Shown here in pieces: positions 32,629 through 42,458 of a stretch of 64,000 bases of DNA; the first letter of the stretch is position 1, and every line of letters begins with the position of its first letter. Source of the stretch: Pedobacter nutrimenti (GTDB lineage Bacteria > Bacteroidota > Bacteroidia > Sphingobacteriales > Sphingobacteriaceae); the NCBI RefSeq assembly GCF_003208655.1, contig NZ_QKLU01000007.1, positions 186,001 to 250,000 on the forward strand. Reading direction: 5' to 3'. The position numbers were made by a program, and so were the translations under genes. Under the pieces are notes generated by a model that made no database searches, was not told the DNA's origin, and saw only the letters and a program-made list of their open reading frames with translations.

Positions 32629-33639
32629 TTAACGGATCAATAAGCTGGTATCCAGTACCTTTTTCTCAAACTCGTACACCGGATACCGGCTTTCAATCAG
32701 CCTGATCAGCATATCTGTTGCAATTTGTCCCATTTCAAAGGCTGGCTGACGTACAGCCGTCAATGGGGGATGCATCAGGTCCAGTACATCGGAATTGCTA
32801 AAACCGGTAATGGCCATGTCTTTCGGCACCTGGATGTTCAGGTTTTTAAAAACCACCAGGCAACCCACGCTCAAACGGTCCCCGGCCACAAAAACAGCAT
32901 CCGGCCGGTCTGACAAATTCATCAGCTCCTTCACTGCATTTTCAACCTCATCATAAAACATTCCACCGTGCGGACAATATTTTAGGTAATGGGGATTAAA
33001 GGGTAAACCATGCTGTTCCAATGCTTTTTTATAGCCATTTAACCTTTCGATGCTAATGGATAAATGGTCTGAACTGGTCAGGTGGGCAATCTTTTTATAG
33101 CCCTGTCTGATCAGGTATTCTGTGGCCTCAAAAGCCCCCTTTTCATTATTGGCGGTAATTTTATGTGTTTCAATATCTTCGGCAACCCGGTCAAAAAAAA
33201 CCATTTGAAGCCCCCTTTTGTGCAGGCTTTGAAGGTGAGAAGTATCACTGGTTTCTGCAGAAAGGGAAACCAGTAGCCCGTCTACAGACCTGGAAGCCAA
33301 ATGCTGTATATTGATCTTCTCCCTTTCATACGATTCATGGGTCTGGGTAATAATGACGTGATAACCCTTGTCATAAGCAATGGATTCAATCCCGTTAATG
33401 GCCTGTGAGAAGTAATGATTGGCCACCTCGCTGACAATGACCCCTATGGATTTGCTGCGTCTTTCCTTTAAACTCAGTGCATTTGGATTGGGCTTGTAAT
33501 TGATTTTCTGCGCATATTCCAGAACGATTTTTTTAGTTTCCGCACTGATTTCGTGGGTATCCCTCAGGGCGCGGGAAACCGTGGAGGTAGAAAGGCCTAA
33601 GGCTTTGGCAATGTCTTTTAAAGTAAAGGGCTCAAACAT
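32629..33639 (-). CDS. LacI-family transcriptional regulator (left border of the pectin locus)
   Basis: A 336-residue regulator. The N-terminal helix-turn-helix and hinge read TLKDIAKALGLSTSTVSRAL and KINYKPNPNA. A periplasmic-binding-protein-like effector domain follows from about residue 62 (SIGVIVSEVANHYFSQAING, VDGLLVSL, HPPLTAVRQP). It should bind a palindromic operator and respond to a sugar-acid effector. It diverges from susC with 315 bp between them. Its likely targets include the conserved AACGATT-centred sites at 33741, 45977 and 50838. A second LacI gene at the other end of the locus is similar in layout, and either may be the regulator of those sites. Confidence 0.93.
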   Translation of the reverse strand: MFEPFTLKDIAKALGLSTSTVSRALRDTHEISAETKKIVLEYAQKINYKPNPNALSLKERRSKSIGVIVSEVANHYFSQAINGIESIAYDKGYHVIITQTHESYEREKINIQHLASRSVDGLLVSLSAETSDTSHLQSLHKRGLQMVFFDRVAEDIETHKITANNEKGAFEATEYLIRQGYKKIAHLTSSDHLSISIERLNGYKKALEQHGLPFNPHYLKYCPHGGMFYDEVENAVKELMNLSDRPDAVFVAGDRLSVGCLVVFKNLNIQVPKDMAITGFSNSDVLDLMHPPLTAVRQPAFEMGQIATDMLIRLIESRYPVYEFEKKVLDTSLLIR

Positions 33640-33698
33640 AAACAGGTTCTCGAAGGGTAAAAAGATCAGCAGATCAGTTTCTGGTCATTAACACTACA

Positions 33699-33706
33699 CA
33701 AGTTTA
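33699..33706 (-). promoter_or_regulatory. possible -7 promoter element of the lacI-type gene
   Basis: On the minus strand this reads TAAACTTG, one mismatch from TAnnTTTG, 59 bp upstream of the ATG at 33639. No clear -33 element is seen. Confidence 0.3.
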
Positions 33707-33740
33707 CATATAATTTCTGATTGTTGAATGGCAACGTTGT

Positions 33741-33757
33741 CGGGAACGATTGCACAG
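33741..33757. promoter_or_regulatory. conserved operator-like site 1 (SusC promoter)
   Basis: CGGGAACGATTGCACAG is shared with 45977 (CGGGAACGATTGCGCAT) and 50838 (CGATAACGATTGCGCAA). Each lies 58-59 bp before a TAGAMTTG element. A second AATCGTT core lies at 33776-33782. LacI-family binding is inferred from the two LacI genes in the locus. Confidence 0.6.
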
Positions 33758-33799
33758 ATTTATATCCCCGGCCCAAATCGTTTATTAAAAAAAACAATG

Positions 33800-33807
33800 T
33801 AGACTTG
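33800..33807 (+). promoter_or_regulatory. candidate -7 promoter element of the susC operon
   Basis: TAGACTTG, one mismatch to TAnnTTTG. It would give a 5' leader of about 140 bases before the ATG at 33955. No TTTG is in the -33 position. The leader holds TAACCAAATATT at 33821, also seen before the GH28 gene. Confidence 0.45.
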
Positions 33808-33954
33808 TTTAACGAGAACCTAACCAAATATTCTATAAACCATTAAACCGAATTGTCTGAGCCAGGATAATCCTTAACCATTTATCGCTTCTTTTCCGGA
33901 AATTGATAATGTCCCGATGATTTTGGATACAGCAGAGGTTTTAAAACAAACTGT

Positions 33955-36900
33955 ATGAAAAAAACTTTACTTCTGTTTGCATTGCTGAGCTCATTGTACG
34001 GGGCACTGCATGCCCAGACCCGGCAGGTAACAGGACAGGTAACGGATAAAACAACCAAAGAACCCATTCCGGGTGTCAGCATCACCATTAAAGGAACCAA
34101 AACCGTTGTCAGTACAGATGGCAAGGGGAATTATAAAATTGCTGCAGGTAACGATGCTGTTTTACAGGCCCGTTATGTGGGCTACAAAACTCAGGAGCTC
34201 ACTGTAGGAACCCAATCTGTGATCAGTTTTGTATTGCAGGAAGATGCTGCGGCCCTGAACGAGGTGGTGATCAATATCGGTTATGGAACTGTACGTAAAG
34301 AGGCCTTAACGGGTTCGGTATCATCGGTGAGCGCGAAAGACCTGGCCGATTTTCCTGTAGGTACCGCTGCGCAGGCACTGGCCGGTAAGCTGGCTGGTGT
34401 ATCGGTAGCCACTACCGAGGGCAGCCCGGGTGCAGAAATCCAAATTAAAGTCAGAGGGGGAAGTTCCCTGACCGGTGATAATTCCCCTTTATATATTGTG
34501 GATGGAATACAGGTTGAAAATGCCCTGTCTATTTTATCTCCAAATGAAATTGAAAAGATCGACGTCCTTAAAGATGTGGCCTCGACCGCTATTTACGGGA
34601 CCCGTGGTGCAAACGGTGTGGTGATCATTACCACTAAAGGCGGTAAGGCTGGCCGTACGGTCGTGGCTTTTGAAGCTTATGGGGGCGTCAGGCAAATTGT
34701 CAACCGCCTGGAGACCATGAACCCTTATCAGTTTGTGAAATACCAGTACGAATTGTACAATACCAATACCACCCAACAGGTCAAAGACCAGTTTACCAAA
34801 ACCTACGGAACCTTTGATGACCTGGACATCTATAAAAACATACAAAACATCAACTGGCAGGATAAGGTTTTTGGAAGACAGGCCTTTTCCAGTACCCAGA
34901 TCCTGAGCCTTTCAGGTGGAAATGAAAAGACCACTTTTAACTTTAGTTTAAACAATACCAAAGAAGACGGGATTATGCTCGAGTCGGGCTATAGAAGGAC
35001 TTTTGCTTCCTTCCGTTTTGACCATAAAATATCCGATCAGTTAAAGGCAGGGGTCAATGTACGTTACAGCCGTCAGCGCATTGATGGAGTAGGGACCAGC
35101 AACACCGGTTCAAATACCGCAAACCGTTTAAGGAATGCAGTACGTTACCTGCCTTATGCAGGTGGAGGGGATTCCGGAGATCTTTTTGATGCCGATTACA
35201 GTGCTACTTTACTGACCAATCCGGTTACCCTGGCCCATAATGAACTGAAGTATGACAACCGGAACGACCTGATCAGCAGTATGTATTTGAATTATCAGAT
35301 CTTAAAAAACCTTTCTTTTAAAAGTACGGTCGGCTTGACCTATACAGACCGTAAAATCAATACTTTTAATGGAACGGTGAGCCTTATTGCCAGAAACAAT
35401 GGTGGCCTGCCAGCCATTTCTATTGACAACAACAACCTCAATACCTTAATCAACACCAATTTATTGACTTATAAACCCGATTTGGGTCCTAGCCACAATC
35501 TGGACTTACTGGCCGGACAGGAGTTTACCAAAACCAGTACCAACAACACCAGTATGAATATCAAATGGTTCCCGGCCAACATTACCCCTGATGAGGCTTT
35601 TGCGAGTATACAAAAAGCAGAGCCTATTGGAAGCGGGGTGCAGGATAAACCAACTTCTTTGATTGGCAGCATGCGCCAGCTTTCCTTTTTTGGAAGGGCA
35701 GCTTATGGATACAAAAGCCGATACCTGGCCACCTTTAACCTTAGGGCCGATGGTTCTTCTTTGTTTGCTGCCGGAAAAAAATGGGGCTATTTTCCTTCCG
35801 GGCAATTTGCCTGGAGGATCTCCGAAGAAGATTTTTTCAAAAAACAAAATCTTTCCTGGGTGGATAACCTGAAACTGCGCCTGAGTTATGGTGCAGCAGG
35901 GAACAACCGGATTGGTCCGGATCTGTTCAGGACGCTCTACTATGCCAATTCAGTTGCCGGTGGTTATGCCGCCAATGATGCCTCGGTCAGTACAGGCTTA
36001 ATCACCGGTGACTATATGGCCAACCCTGAAATTACCTGGGAAACCAATACTTCCCGAAACCTGGGGCTGGACATCGACCTGCTTAAAAACCGTCTGAACC
36101 TGAGCATTGATGTCTACGACAACAGAACAAAAAACCTTTTACTGAGTGCAAATGTCCCACCAACAACCGGCTATAAATACCAGCAGCAAAACGTGGGAAG
36201 AACGCAAAACAAAGGGCTGGAAGTACAGCTGAACTGGCTGGCGGTTAAATCAAAAAACTTTACCTATAACGCAGGTTTTAACATTGCCTTTAACCAGAAT
36301 AAAATTGTTGAACTGCAACAGGGGGTAACCGCATACAGTGCACAATCGGGCTGGGTGAACAGCTTAAATGACTTTTACATAGAAGTCGGGAAACCTGTCG
36401 GACAATTTTATGGTTTTGTTTCTGACGGACGTTATACGGTTGATGATTTTAATTATACGCAGAATGCGACAACGGGCGTATATACCTATACCTTAAAACC
36501 CGGGGTTCCAAACAGCAGTGTGCTGATCGGGAACCGGGATCCAAAGCCTGGAGATATGAAAGTCAAAAAACTGTCTGGCTCAGCCAGTATGCTCATCGGC
36601 GAAGACGATAAAACGGTACTGGGTAACGCCCAGCCAAAATTTATCGGAGGACTGAACAACCAGTTTGTTTATAAAAACTTTGACCTGACCGTATTTATGA
36701 ACTTTTCAGTAGGTGCTAAAGTATACAACGCAAACAAACTGGAATTTACCTCTCAGTATAATGTAAAAGACAATAACCTGCTGGCCATTATGGACAACCG
36801 CTGGACCAATTTTAATGCCCAGGGACAATTGGTCACAGACCCGGCATTGTTAACGGCTATGAACGCCAATACCCAGTACTGGACACCAACTACTGGCAAT

Positions 36901-37179
36901 TATGCCTTAACTTCTTTTGCCATAGAGAATGGTTCTTTTTTAAGGATCAGCAATGTGACCTTAGGTTATACTTTACCAGCCAAACTGATCAAACGCTCGG
37001 GCTTTATTTCAAAACTCAGGGTGTACGGAACGGTCAATAACCTTTATACCATTACCGGTTACAGCGGTTACGATCCCGAAGCAAATACCAGAAGGTCCAA
37101 TGCGCTGACCCCTGGTGTGGATTATGCAGCCTACCCGCGCAGCAGGTATATCCTTGCAGGCCTTAACCTTGTTTTTTAA
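33955..37179 (+). CDS. SusC-like TonB-dependent receptor of the pectin locus
   Basis: A 1074-residue SusC/RagA-type outer-membrane transporter. It has a signal peptide (ending ALHAQ), a carboxypeptidase-regulatory-like domain (about 24-100; VTGQVTDKTTKEPIPGVSI), and a SusC plug domain with IKVRGGSSLTGDNSPLYIVDG and TAIYGTRGANGVVIITTK. A large beta-barrel follows, ending ILAGLNLVF. It forms the channel beneath the SusD lipoprotein and should import pectic oligosaccharides across the outer membrane. It is the first gene of a rightward unit of eight genes running to 45042, 20 bp before susD. Its long leader and the conserved upstream site suggest control by a locus regulator. Confidence 0.95.
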   Translation: MKKTLLLFALLSSLYGALHAQTRQVTGQVTDKTTKEPIPGVSITIKGTKTVVSTDGKGNYKIAAGNDAVLQARYVGYKTQELTVGTQSVISFVLQEDAAALNEVVINIGYGTVRKEALTGSVSSVSAKDLADFPVGTAAQALAGKLAGVSVATTEGSPGAEIQIKVRGGSSLTGDNSPLYIVDGIQVENALSILSPNEIEKIDVLKDVASTAIYGTRGANGVVIITTKGGKAGRTVVAFEAYGGVRQIVNRLETMNPYQFVKYQYELYNTNTTQQVKDQFTKTYGTFDDLDIYKNIQNINWQDKVFGRQAFSSTQILSLSGGNEKTTFNFSLNNTKEDGIMLESGYRRTFASFRFDHKISDQLKAGVNVRYSRQRIDGVGTSNTGSNTANRLRNAVRYLPYAGGGDSGDLFDADYSATLLTNPVTLAHNELKYDNRNDLISSMYLNYQILKNLSFKSTVGLTYTDRKINTFNGTVSLIARNNGGLPAISIDNNNLNTLINTNLLTYKPDLGPSHNLDLLAGQEFTKTSTNNTSMNIKWFPANITPDEAFASIQKAEPIGSGVQDKPTSLIGSMRQLSFFGRAAYGYKSRYLATFNLRADGSSLFAAGKKWGYFPSGQFAWRISEEDFFKKQNLSWVDNLKLRLSYGAAGNNRIGPDLFRTLYYANSVAGGYAANDASVSTGLITGDYMANPEITWETNTSRNLGLDIDLLKNRLNLSIDVYDNRTKNLLLSANVPPTTGYKYQQQNVGRTQNKGLEVQLNWLAVKSKNFTYNAGFNIAFNQNKIVELQQGVTAYSAQSGWVNSLNDFYIEVGKPVGQFYGFVSDGRYTVDDFNYTQNATTGVYTYTLKPGVPNSSVLIGNRDPKPGDMKVKKLSGSASMLIGEDDKTVLGNAQPKFIGGLNNQFVYKNFDLTVFMNFSVGAKVYNANKLEFTSQYNVKDNNLLAIMDNRWTNFNAQGQLVTDPALLTAMNANTQYWTPTTGNYALTSFAIENGSFLRISNVTLGYTLPAKLIKRSGFISKLRVYGTVNNLYTITGYSGYDPEANTRRSNALTPGVDYAAYPRSRYILAGLNLVF

Positions 37180-37199
37180 CCCATTCAGTAATTAAAAAG

Positions 37200-39065
37200 A
37201 TGACAACGAAATTTAGACAATCAGCTTTAATAGTACTTGCTGTTGGGGCTTTAAGCATTGGTTCTTCCTGTAAAAAAGCTTTGGATTACAGTTCCCCATC
37301 GACCACCAATCCGGAAACTGTTTTCGAAAGTACCACCTATACCAATTCTGCCGTTCTGGCCATTTACAACAGGCTCTGCGGGGACAATGGCTACGGAAGC
37401 CGGATTTCCACCTTATATCCGGTCACTGCCGATGATTTTAAAACCTCGGGCAATTACAGCCCCTCTGACCGCAGGGGAATTAGTATGTATGGCGCAAGCT
37501 CAGACAATTCCGACCTCTACAATCCTTTTGTACAACTCTATTCAGGAGTGGAACGGGCAAACCTTTGTATCAAATACATTCCGGCTTCAAAATTGTACAA
37601 CAGCGGGGCTGCAACAGATAAGGCCATGATGCAGCGCTACTACGGAGAAGCACTGACCCTTCGCGCCCAGTTTCTCTATGAGCTGATCCGCAACTGGGGA
37701 GATGTTCCGGCCCCTATGGTCCCGGCTGCTGACGGCGAGACTTTGTATGCCCCAAATGCAGACCATAACCAGACACTTGAAAAATTAATTGCAGACCTTA
37801 AAATTGCAGAAGACCTGGTTCCCTGGAGGTCAGGGATTGCAGAATATGGAAGTTTCCGTTTCACCAAAGGCGCGATTAAAGGGCTCCGGGCCAGGCTTGC
37901 TTTGGCAAGGGGTGGTTATTCCCTGCGCATCAGTGACCATACCATGTCCAGGCCTGCAGATTATCTGGCCTATTACAAGATTGCTTTTGACGAATGTCTG
38001 GACATCATGAACCACAGATCGGAACATGACCTGAACCCGGTATATGAAAACATTTTTAAAAGTTTACACAGTACATCCAGAATGGACGATAAACATGAGC
38101 TGATGTTTGAAGTGGCGGCTTATGGGACCAATGCTTCTACTGACAGTAAGCTGGGCTATTACAACGGGATCCGTTTTAATTCTGCTTCTTCTTTTGGTTC
38201 AGGTGGCGGGGGTATGAATGCCATTCCAACCTATTTTTATGAGTTTGATCAAAGCAAAGACTGCAGAAGGGATGTTACCATTGGTGTATTTGAAATTGCG
38301 GCCAGTTCGAAAAAGATCCTGAACGCCGCAAACAACCTGACCGATGCCAAGTTCCGGAAATCATGGACTGCTTTTAACAATTCCTCTTCCTCCCAGAATT
38401 TTTCCATCAACTGGCCCCTGCTCCGTTTTGCAGATGTCCTTTTGATGTATGCCGAGGCAGACAATGAAATCAATGGTGCGCCTTCGGCCCAGGCGGTAAA
38501 TGCTTTGCAGGAAGTGCAAAAAAGAGCATATGCAGGCTTTGAAAGTGCGATCCCGGTAAGCCCTTTAGATAAGGCGGGCTTTTTTAATGCCCTGGTCAAA
38601 GAACGATTGCTGGAGTTTGGAGGGGAGGGGATCCGTAAATACGACCTGATCCGCTGGAACCTGATGAAAAGTAAATTTGATGAAACCCGGGACAAATTAC
38701 GCCAGTTCATGGCAGGAACAGGGGCCTATGCGAATGTTCCGGCCTATATTTATGCCAAAGAAAGCTCCTATAACCAAAGTGCAAGTGTTGCCGAAGTGGC
38801 TTCCCTTGACCTTTACCCCGGACCATTGCTCAGTACACCCAACGCTGTTTTTTACAGCCCGGGTTTGGGTACTTCTGCTGCCCCTTCTGGTTACACGACA
38901 AAAAACTGGAGAGCGGCAGTTACCGATGATCCCTCCAGCGGTGCCATATCAGGAACTTTAAGTGGTTTTGCGACTTATTTTGAAGCCAATAAAAAAGAGG
39001 TGTTCCCTTATCCTAAATCAGCATTGATCGAGAACCCTAAAATGGTCCAGAATTTTGGTTATTAA
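37200..39065 (+). CDS. SusD-like surface glycan-binding lipoprotein
   Basis: A 621-residue RagB/SusD lipoprotein with a lipobox ending GSSC and CKKALDY after it. The TPR-type helices of the family are visible, for example LTLRAQFLYELIRNWGDVP and FRFTKGAIKGLRARLALARGG. The C-terminal RLLEFGGEGIRKYDLIRWN block is diagnostic. It caps the SusC barrel and binds the oligosaccharide. The genes are 20 bp apart, the standard SusC-SusD order. The exact glycan is inferred to be homogalacturonan or rhamnogalacturonan pieces from the enzymes downstream. The next gene, a beta-helix lipoprotein, follows after 12 bp. Confidence 0.95.
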   Translation: MTTKFRQSALIVLAVGALSIGSSCKKALDYSSPSTTNPETVFESTTYTNSAVLAIYNRLCGDNGYGSRISTLYPVTADDFKTSGNYSPSDRRGISMYGASSDNSDLYNPFVQLYSGVERANLCIKYIPASKLYNSGAATDKAMMQRYYGEALTLRAQFLYELIRNWGDVPAPMVPAADGETLYAPNADHNQTLEKLIADLKIAEDLVPWRSGIAEYGSFRFTKGAIKGLRARLALARGGYSLRISDHTMSRPADYLAYYKIAFDECLDIMNHRSEHDLNPVYENIFKSLHSTSRMDDKHELMFEVAAYGTNASTDSKLGYYNGIRFNSASSFGSGGGGMNAIPTYFYEFDQSKDCRRDVTIGVFEIAASSKKILNAANNLTDAKFRKSWTAFNNSSSSQNFSINWPLLRFADVLLMYAEADNEINGAPSAQAVNALQEVQKRAYAGFESAIPVSPLDKAGFFNALVKERLLEFGGEGIRKYDLIRWNLMKSKFDETRDKLRQFMAGTGAYANVPAYIYAKESSYNQSASVAEVASLDLYPGPLLSTPNAVFYSPGLGTSAAPSGYTTKNWRAAVTDDPSSGAISGTLSGFATYFEANKKEVFPYPKSALIENPKMVQNFGY

Positions 39066-39077
39066 TCTGTTATCGTC

Positions 39078-40718
39078 ATGAAAAAATATATACATCAACT
39101 CATTTGTGCCCTGGCTGTGGCCGGTCTTCTTTTGGCTTCCTGTAAAAAAACAGAAGAGCAGCCAACTGAGCCCGCCAGGATTTTTAAACCGGGTACACTG
39201 TCGGTTTCTGCCGGCGCGACCTCGGCCAAACTAAAATGGACACAACCTTTGCTGTCTACAGGACAAAATTTTAAATACAGTATTGACTTTTCCAAAGATT
39301 CCCTGTTCAGTACCATTGCCTATACGGGAAGTTCAGACAGTTTGGGTTATGTGGTTACCGAAGCAAATATTTCGGTCAGGACAAAATATTTTGCCAGGGT
39401 TAAAGCATTGGCCACGGCCACCCAGCCGGAGTCTAAATACGTAGTCAGTTCTGCTTTCAGCCTGAGCGGCACCCAGTTGTTCCTGCCAGTCAGGGATAGC
39501 GAAATCAAGGAAACAGGGGTCATTCTGCGCTTTACTGCTGCTGCCGGTCTGAGCTCCATTGTACTCAGCCCGCCTACAGGTACGGCCATTACCGTTGCCC
39601 TGAGCAGTGCAGATGTGACCGCTGGTCTGAAGGTGATTAACGGTTTAAGCGGCAGCATTAAATACAGTGCCGAACTATTTGCAGGTACGGTAAGTAAAGG
39701 TTTTCTCAGTTTTACCACCTTGACTGCAACCAATTATACCAGCATTATAGGTCCGGAAACTGACCTGGCCACTACAATTGCCGGGGCAGCAAACGGAGCG
39801 GTAATCGGTTTAAGACCCGGTAGCTATAACCTGAGCAGCACAGCGACGTTTATCACCCAGAAAAGTATTGTATTGAAATCTACTTCTGGCAACCCGGCCG
39901 ATACCAAAATCAATTTTAAAGAAATTGACCTGGAGGGTACCGGGGCAGGGGTAACCTTTTCAGGAATAGAACTGGACGGAACAGCTGGTGCAGCCTTATA
40001 TTTCATCAATTTTATCGGTTCTCAGGCCAATAATGCCCTGGCGGCAACCTTTACCAATGTGGTGATAGACAACTGTATTGTTCATGACGCCACTACGGCC
40101 TTTATGCGGGGGGACCGCGGATCTGCGGCCAGGGATTTTAAAATCAACGGCATTACGGTGAGCAATTCCATCGTGTACAATTGCGGGGCAAATGGTTCTT
40201 CCAATTACTATACCTTCCACCTGAATAAAATGCAGTTCAACACCCTGACTTTAAGCAAATCGACTTTTTACAATTTCGGACCAGGCCTGGTGACAGCTTC
40301 CACAACTTTCAGTGCCGATCCGGTGCCGGGGGTGGACATCAGTTACTGTACTTTCAATGGTTTTGGAGGCAATGCCAAATACGCTTTGCTGGATGCGAAT
40401 GCCAACCCCGTAAATTTCAGTATCAAAAACAGCATTATGGCCAACAGCCCTAAATCAGGGACAGTAGTGGCTTCAGCAATCCGGGCATCGGCAGCAGGTA
40501 TTGCTTTGTCTATAGCAAATACCAATTATTTTAACCTCAATACCACTCTGGCGGGAGGCACAGCCCTGACTTTTGGCACGGCAGCCTTAAGCGGAAACCT
40601 GAATGTTACCTTGCCATGGACAGCAGATACCAATGATTTTACCCTTCCGGCAGGCTCTGCGTTAAGAACCGCAGGAACAGGGGGAACTGCATTGGGTGAC
40701 CCGAGGTGGGCCTATTAA
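39078..40718 (+). CDS. surface lipoprotein with FN3-like and beta-helix domains (DUF4957/DUF5123 type)
   Basis: A 546-residue lipoprotein (LLLASCKK). Residues of about 35-130 form a fibronectin-III-like domain and about 130-215 a second beta-sandwich. The rest is a right-handed beta-helix made of short repeats such as SIVLKSTSGNPADTKINF, VVIDNCIVHDATTAFMRGD and FSIKNSIMANSPKSG. Proteins of this build are commonly encoded right after SusD in pectin loci and are thought to be extra surface glycan-binding proteins. Catalytic residues of pectate lyases are not evident. It lies 12 bp after susD and 10 bp before the acetylesterase gene. Confidence 0.78.
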   Translation: MKKYIHQLICALAVAGLLLASCKKTEEQPTEPARIFKPGTLSVSAGATSAKLKWTQPLLSTGQNFKYSIDFSKDSLFSTIAYTGSSDSLGYVVTEANISVRTKYFARVKALATATQPESKYVVSSAFSLSGTQLFLPVRDSEIKETGVILRFTAAAGLSSIVLSPPTGTAITVALSSADVTAGLKVINGLSGSIKYSAELFAGTVSKGFLSFTTLTATNYTSIIGPETDLATTIAGAANGAVIGLRPGSYNLSSTATFITQKSIVLKSTSGNPADTKINFKEIDLEGTGAGVTFSGIELDGTAGAALYFINFIGSQANNALAATFTNVVIDNCIVHDATTAFMRGDRGSAARDFKINGITVSNSIVYNCGANGSSNYYTFHLNKMQFNTLTLSKSTFYNFGPGLVTASTTFSADPVPGVDISYCTFNGFGGNAKYALLDANANPVNFSIKNSIMANSPKSGTVVASAIRASAAGIALSIANTNYFNLNTTLAGGTALTFGTAALSGNLNVTLPWTADTNDFTLPAGSALRTAGTGGTALGDPRWAY

Positions 40719-40728
40719 TTTTACAGAC

Positions 40729-41493
40729 ATGAAAAGGAAATTTTTATATTGCGGTATAGCCCTGTTCTCATTGACTTTAATGGCTTTTATGAAACCCGTC
40801 CCAAAAATAACCCTATACCTCATTGGCGATTCCACTTTGTCGGTGAAAGAAAAAAAAGCCTATCCGGAAACGGGCTGGGGAATGCCCTTTGCTGTTTTTT
40901 TTGATGCACAGGTCCGCATCGACAACCGTGCGCAGAATGGAAGAAGCACCAAATCTTTTCTGGCAGAAAATCGCTGGCAACCTGTTGCAGACAGTTTGAA
41001 GGAGGGGGATTATGTACTGATCCAGTTTGGGCACAATGATGAAGCGAAAGAAAAGACAGACCGGTATACAGCTGTGCCTGATTTTAAAAATAACCTCCTT
41101 AAATTCGTTAAAGAAAGCCGGTCAAAAGGGGCCAAACCCATTCTGATCACTCCGGTGTCCAGGCGAAAATTTGATCAAAATGGAAATGCATTGGAAACCC
41201 ATAAAGAATATACGCAAGCGGTGATCGATGTAGCCATGCAGGAGCAGGTGCCTCTGATTGACCTGGACCAGAAGAGCAGGGCACTTTATCAGAAATTCGG
41301 AGTGGAACAATCTAAATTGCTCTTTAACCAACTGGAAGCCGGTGTACATCCGAATTATCCTGAAGGAAAAATGGACAATACCCATTTTAATGAGCTGGGT
41401 GCCAGGGAAATTGCCCAGATCGTTTTGCAGGAAATCAAAAAGCTGGAACCCGGTCTTGCTGCTTATGTGGTGAAATCCTCTGCTGTAAAATAA
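40729..41493 (+). CDS. rhamnogalacturonan acetylesterase, CE12 (SGNH hydrolase)
   Basis: A 254-residue SGNH/GDSL hydrolase that removes acetyl groups from rhamnogalacturonan backbones. The four family blocks are visible. Block I is YLIGDSTLS with the nucleophile Ser, and block II is NRAQNGRSTKSF. Block III is IQFGHNDEA with the oxyanion Asn, and block V is MDNTHFNELGA with the Asp-His pair. An N-terminal hydrophobic segment suggests export. ATG 40729 is preferred over an in-frame GTG at 40696 that overlaps the upstream gene. The stop codon overlaps the next start by one base (TAATG), so it is co-translated with the first pectinesterase. Confidence 0.9.
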   Translation: MKRKFLYCGIALFSLTLMAFMKPVPKITLYLIGDSTLSVKEKKAYPETGWGMPFAVFFDAQVRIDNRAQNGRSTKSFLAENRWQPVADSLKEGDYVLIQFGHNDEAKEKTDRYTAVPDFKNNLLKFVKESRSKGAKPILITPVSRRKFDQNGNALETHKEYTQAVIDVAMQEQVPLIDLDQKSRALYQKFGVEQSKLLFNQLEAGVHPNYPEGKMDNTHFNELGAREIAQIVLQEIKKLEPGLAAYVVKSSAVK

Positions 41494-42458
41494 TGAAAGT
41501 AGGTTATCTGTTTTTTTTTGTGGGCGTTTTGTTTTTTCAAATGGAAAAAGCTTTTGGACAGGATAGAAAATTGATGGTGGCCCAGGATGGTTCGGGGGAT
41601 TACCGGACGGTTCAGGAAGCCCTCAATGCTGTGCCGGACTTTAGAAAAGTGGTGACGGTGATTTGGATTAAGAATGGCATTTACAAAGAGAAACTGAATT
41701 TATCGGCCTCCAAAAAGCTGGTGAAATTAATAGGTGAAAATGTAGAGCGCACCATTCTGACCTATGACGATTACGCTGCCAAAAAGAACTTTTTTGGAGA
41801 GGAAATGGGAACATCAGGTTCTTCGAGTTTTTATGTTTACGGAGAAGAGTTCAGTGCCGAAAACATTACTTTTGAAAATTCTTCCGGACCGGTTGGACAG
41901 GCGGTGGCCCTTTGGATTGCCGGAGATAAAGCGCAATTCAGAAACTGCCGTATGCTGGGTTTTCAGGATACTTTATATACCTATGGCGGGGGCAGCCGGC
42001 AGTATTTTAAGAATTGCTATATCGAAGGAACTGTAGATTTTATTTTCGGTTCGGCAACAGCCGTGTTTGAAGACTGCCAGATCTATTGTAAAAAGGGCGG
42101 GGGTTATATTACAGCCTCTTCCAGTCCGGATACCTTAAAGTATGGCTATGTTTTTTTGAACTGTGTAATTGACGGAGATGCCCCTGAACATTCTGTTTAC
42201 CTAGGCCGGCCCTGGAGACCTTATGCCAAAGCAGTTTACCTCAATTGCAGTTTGGGAAAAATGATCCGCGGGGAAGGCTGGAACAACTGGGGGAAAGAAA
42301 GCAATGAAAAAACCGCTTATTACGCAGAATACGCCAGTAAAGGACCTGGGGCTGCAACACAGAAAAGAGTGGCCTGGTCCAGACAACTGCAGGCTGCAGA
42401 CCTTGAAGACTATACTTTAGCAAAAATTTTCAGAGGATGGCAACCCGGATTAAAATAA
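41493..42458 (+). CDS. pectinesterase 1 (CE8)
   Basis: A 321-residue exported pectin methylesterase (signal peptide ending AFGQ) with the right-handed beta-helix fold of CE8. Diagnostic blocks are present: IKNGIYKEKL, PVGQAVALWI, MLGFQDTLYTYG with the first catalytic Asp, VDFIFGSATAVFEDC with the second Asp, and YLGRPWRPYAKAVY with the substrate Arg. It removes methyl esters from homogalacturonan so that GH28 and the lyases can act. It overlaps the CE12 gene by 1 bp and the second CE8 gene by 22 bp. The two CE8 proteins are clearly related but well diverged. Confidence 0.93.
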   Translation: MKVGYLFFFVGVLFFQMEKAFGQDRKLMVAQDGSGDYRTVQEALNAVPDFRKVVTVIWIKNGIYKEKLNLSASKKLVKLIGENVERTILTYDDYAAKKNFFGEEMGTSGSSSFYVYGEEFSAENITFENSSGPVGQAVALWIAGDKAQFRNCRMLGFQDTLYTYGGGSRQYFKNCYIEGTVDFIFGSATAVFEDCQIYCKKGGGYITASSSPDTLKYGYVFLNCVIDGDAPEHSVYLGRPWRPYAKAVYLNCSLGKMIRGEGWNNWGKESNEKTAYYAEYASKGPGAATQKRVAWSRQLQAADLEDYTLAKIFRGWQPGLK

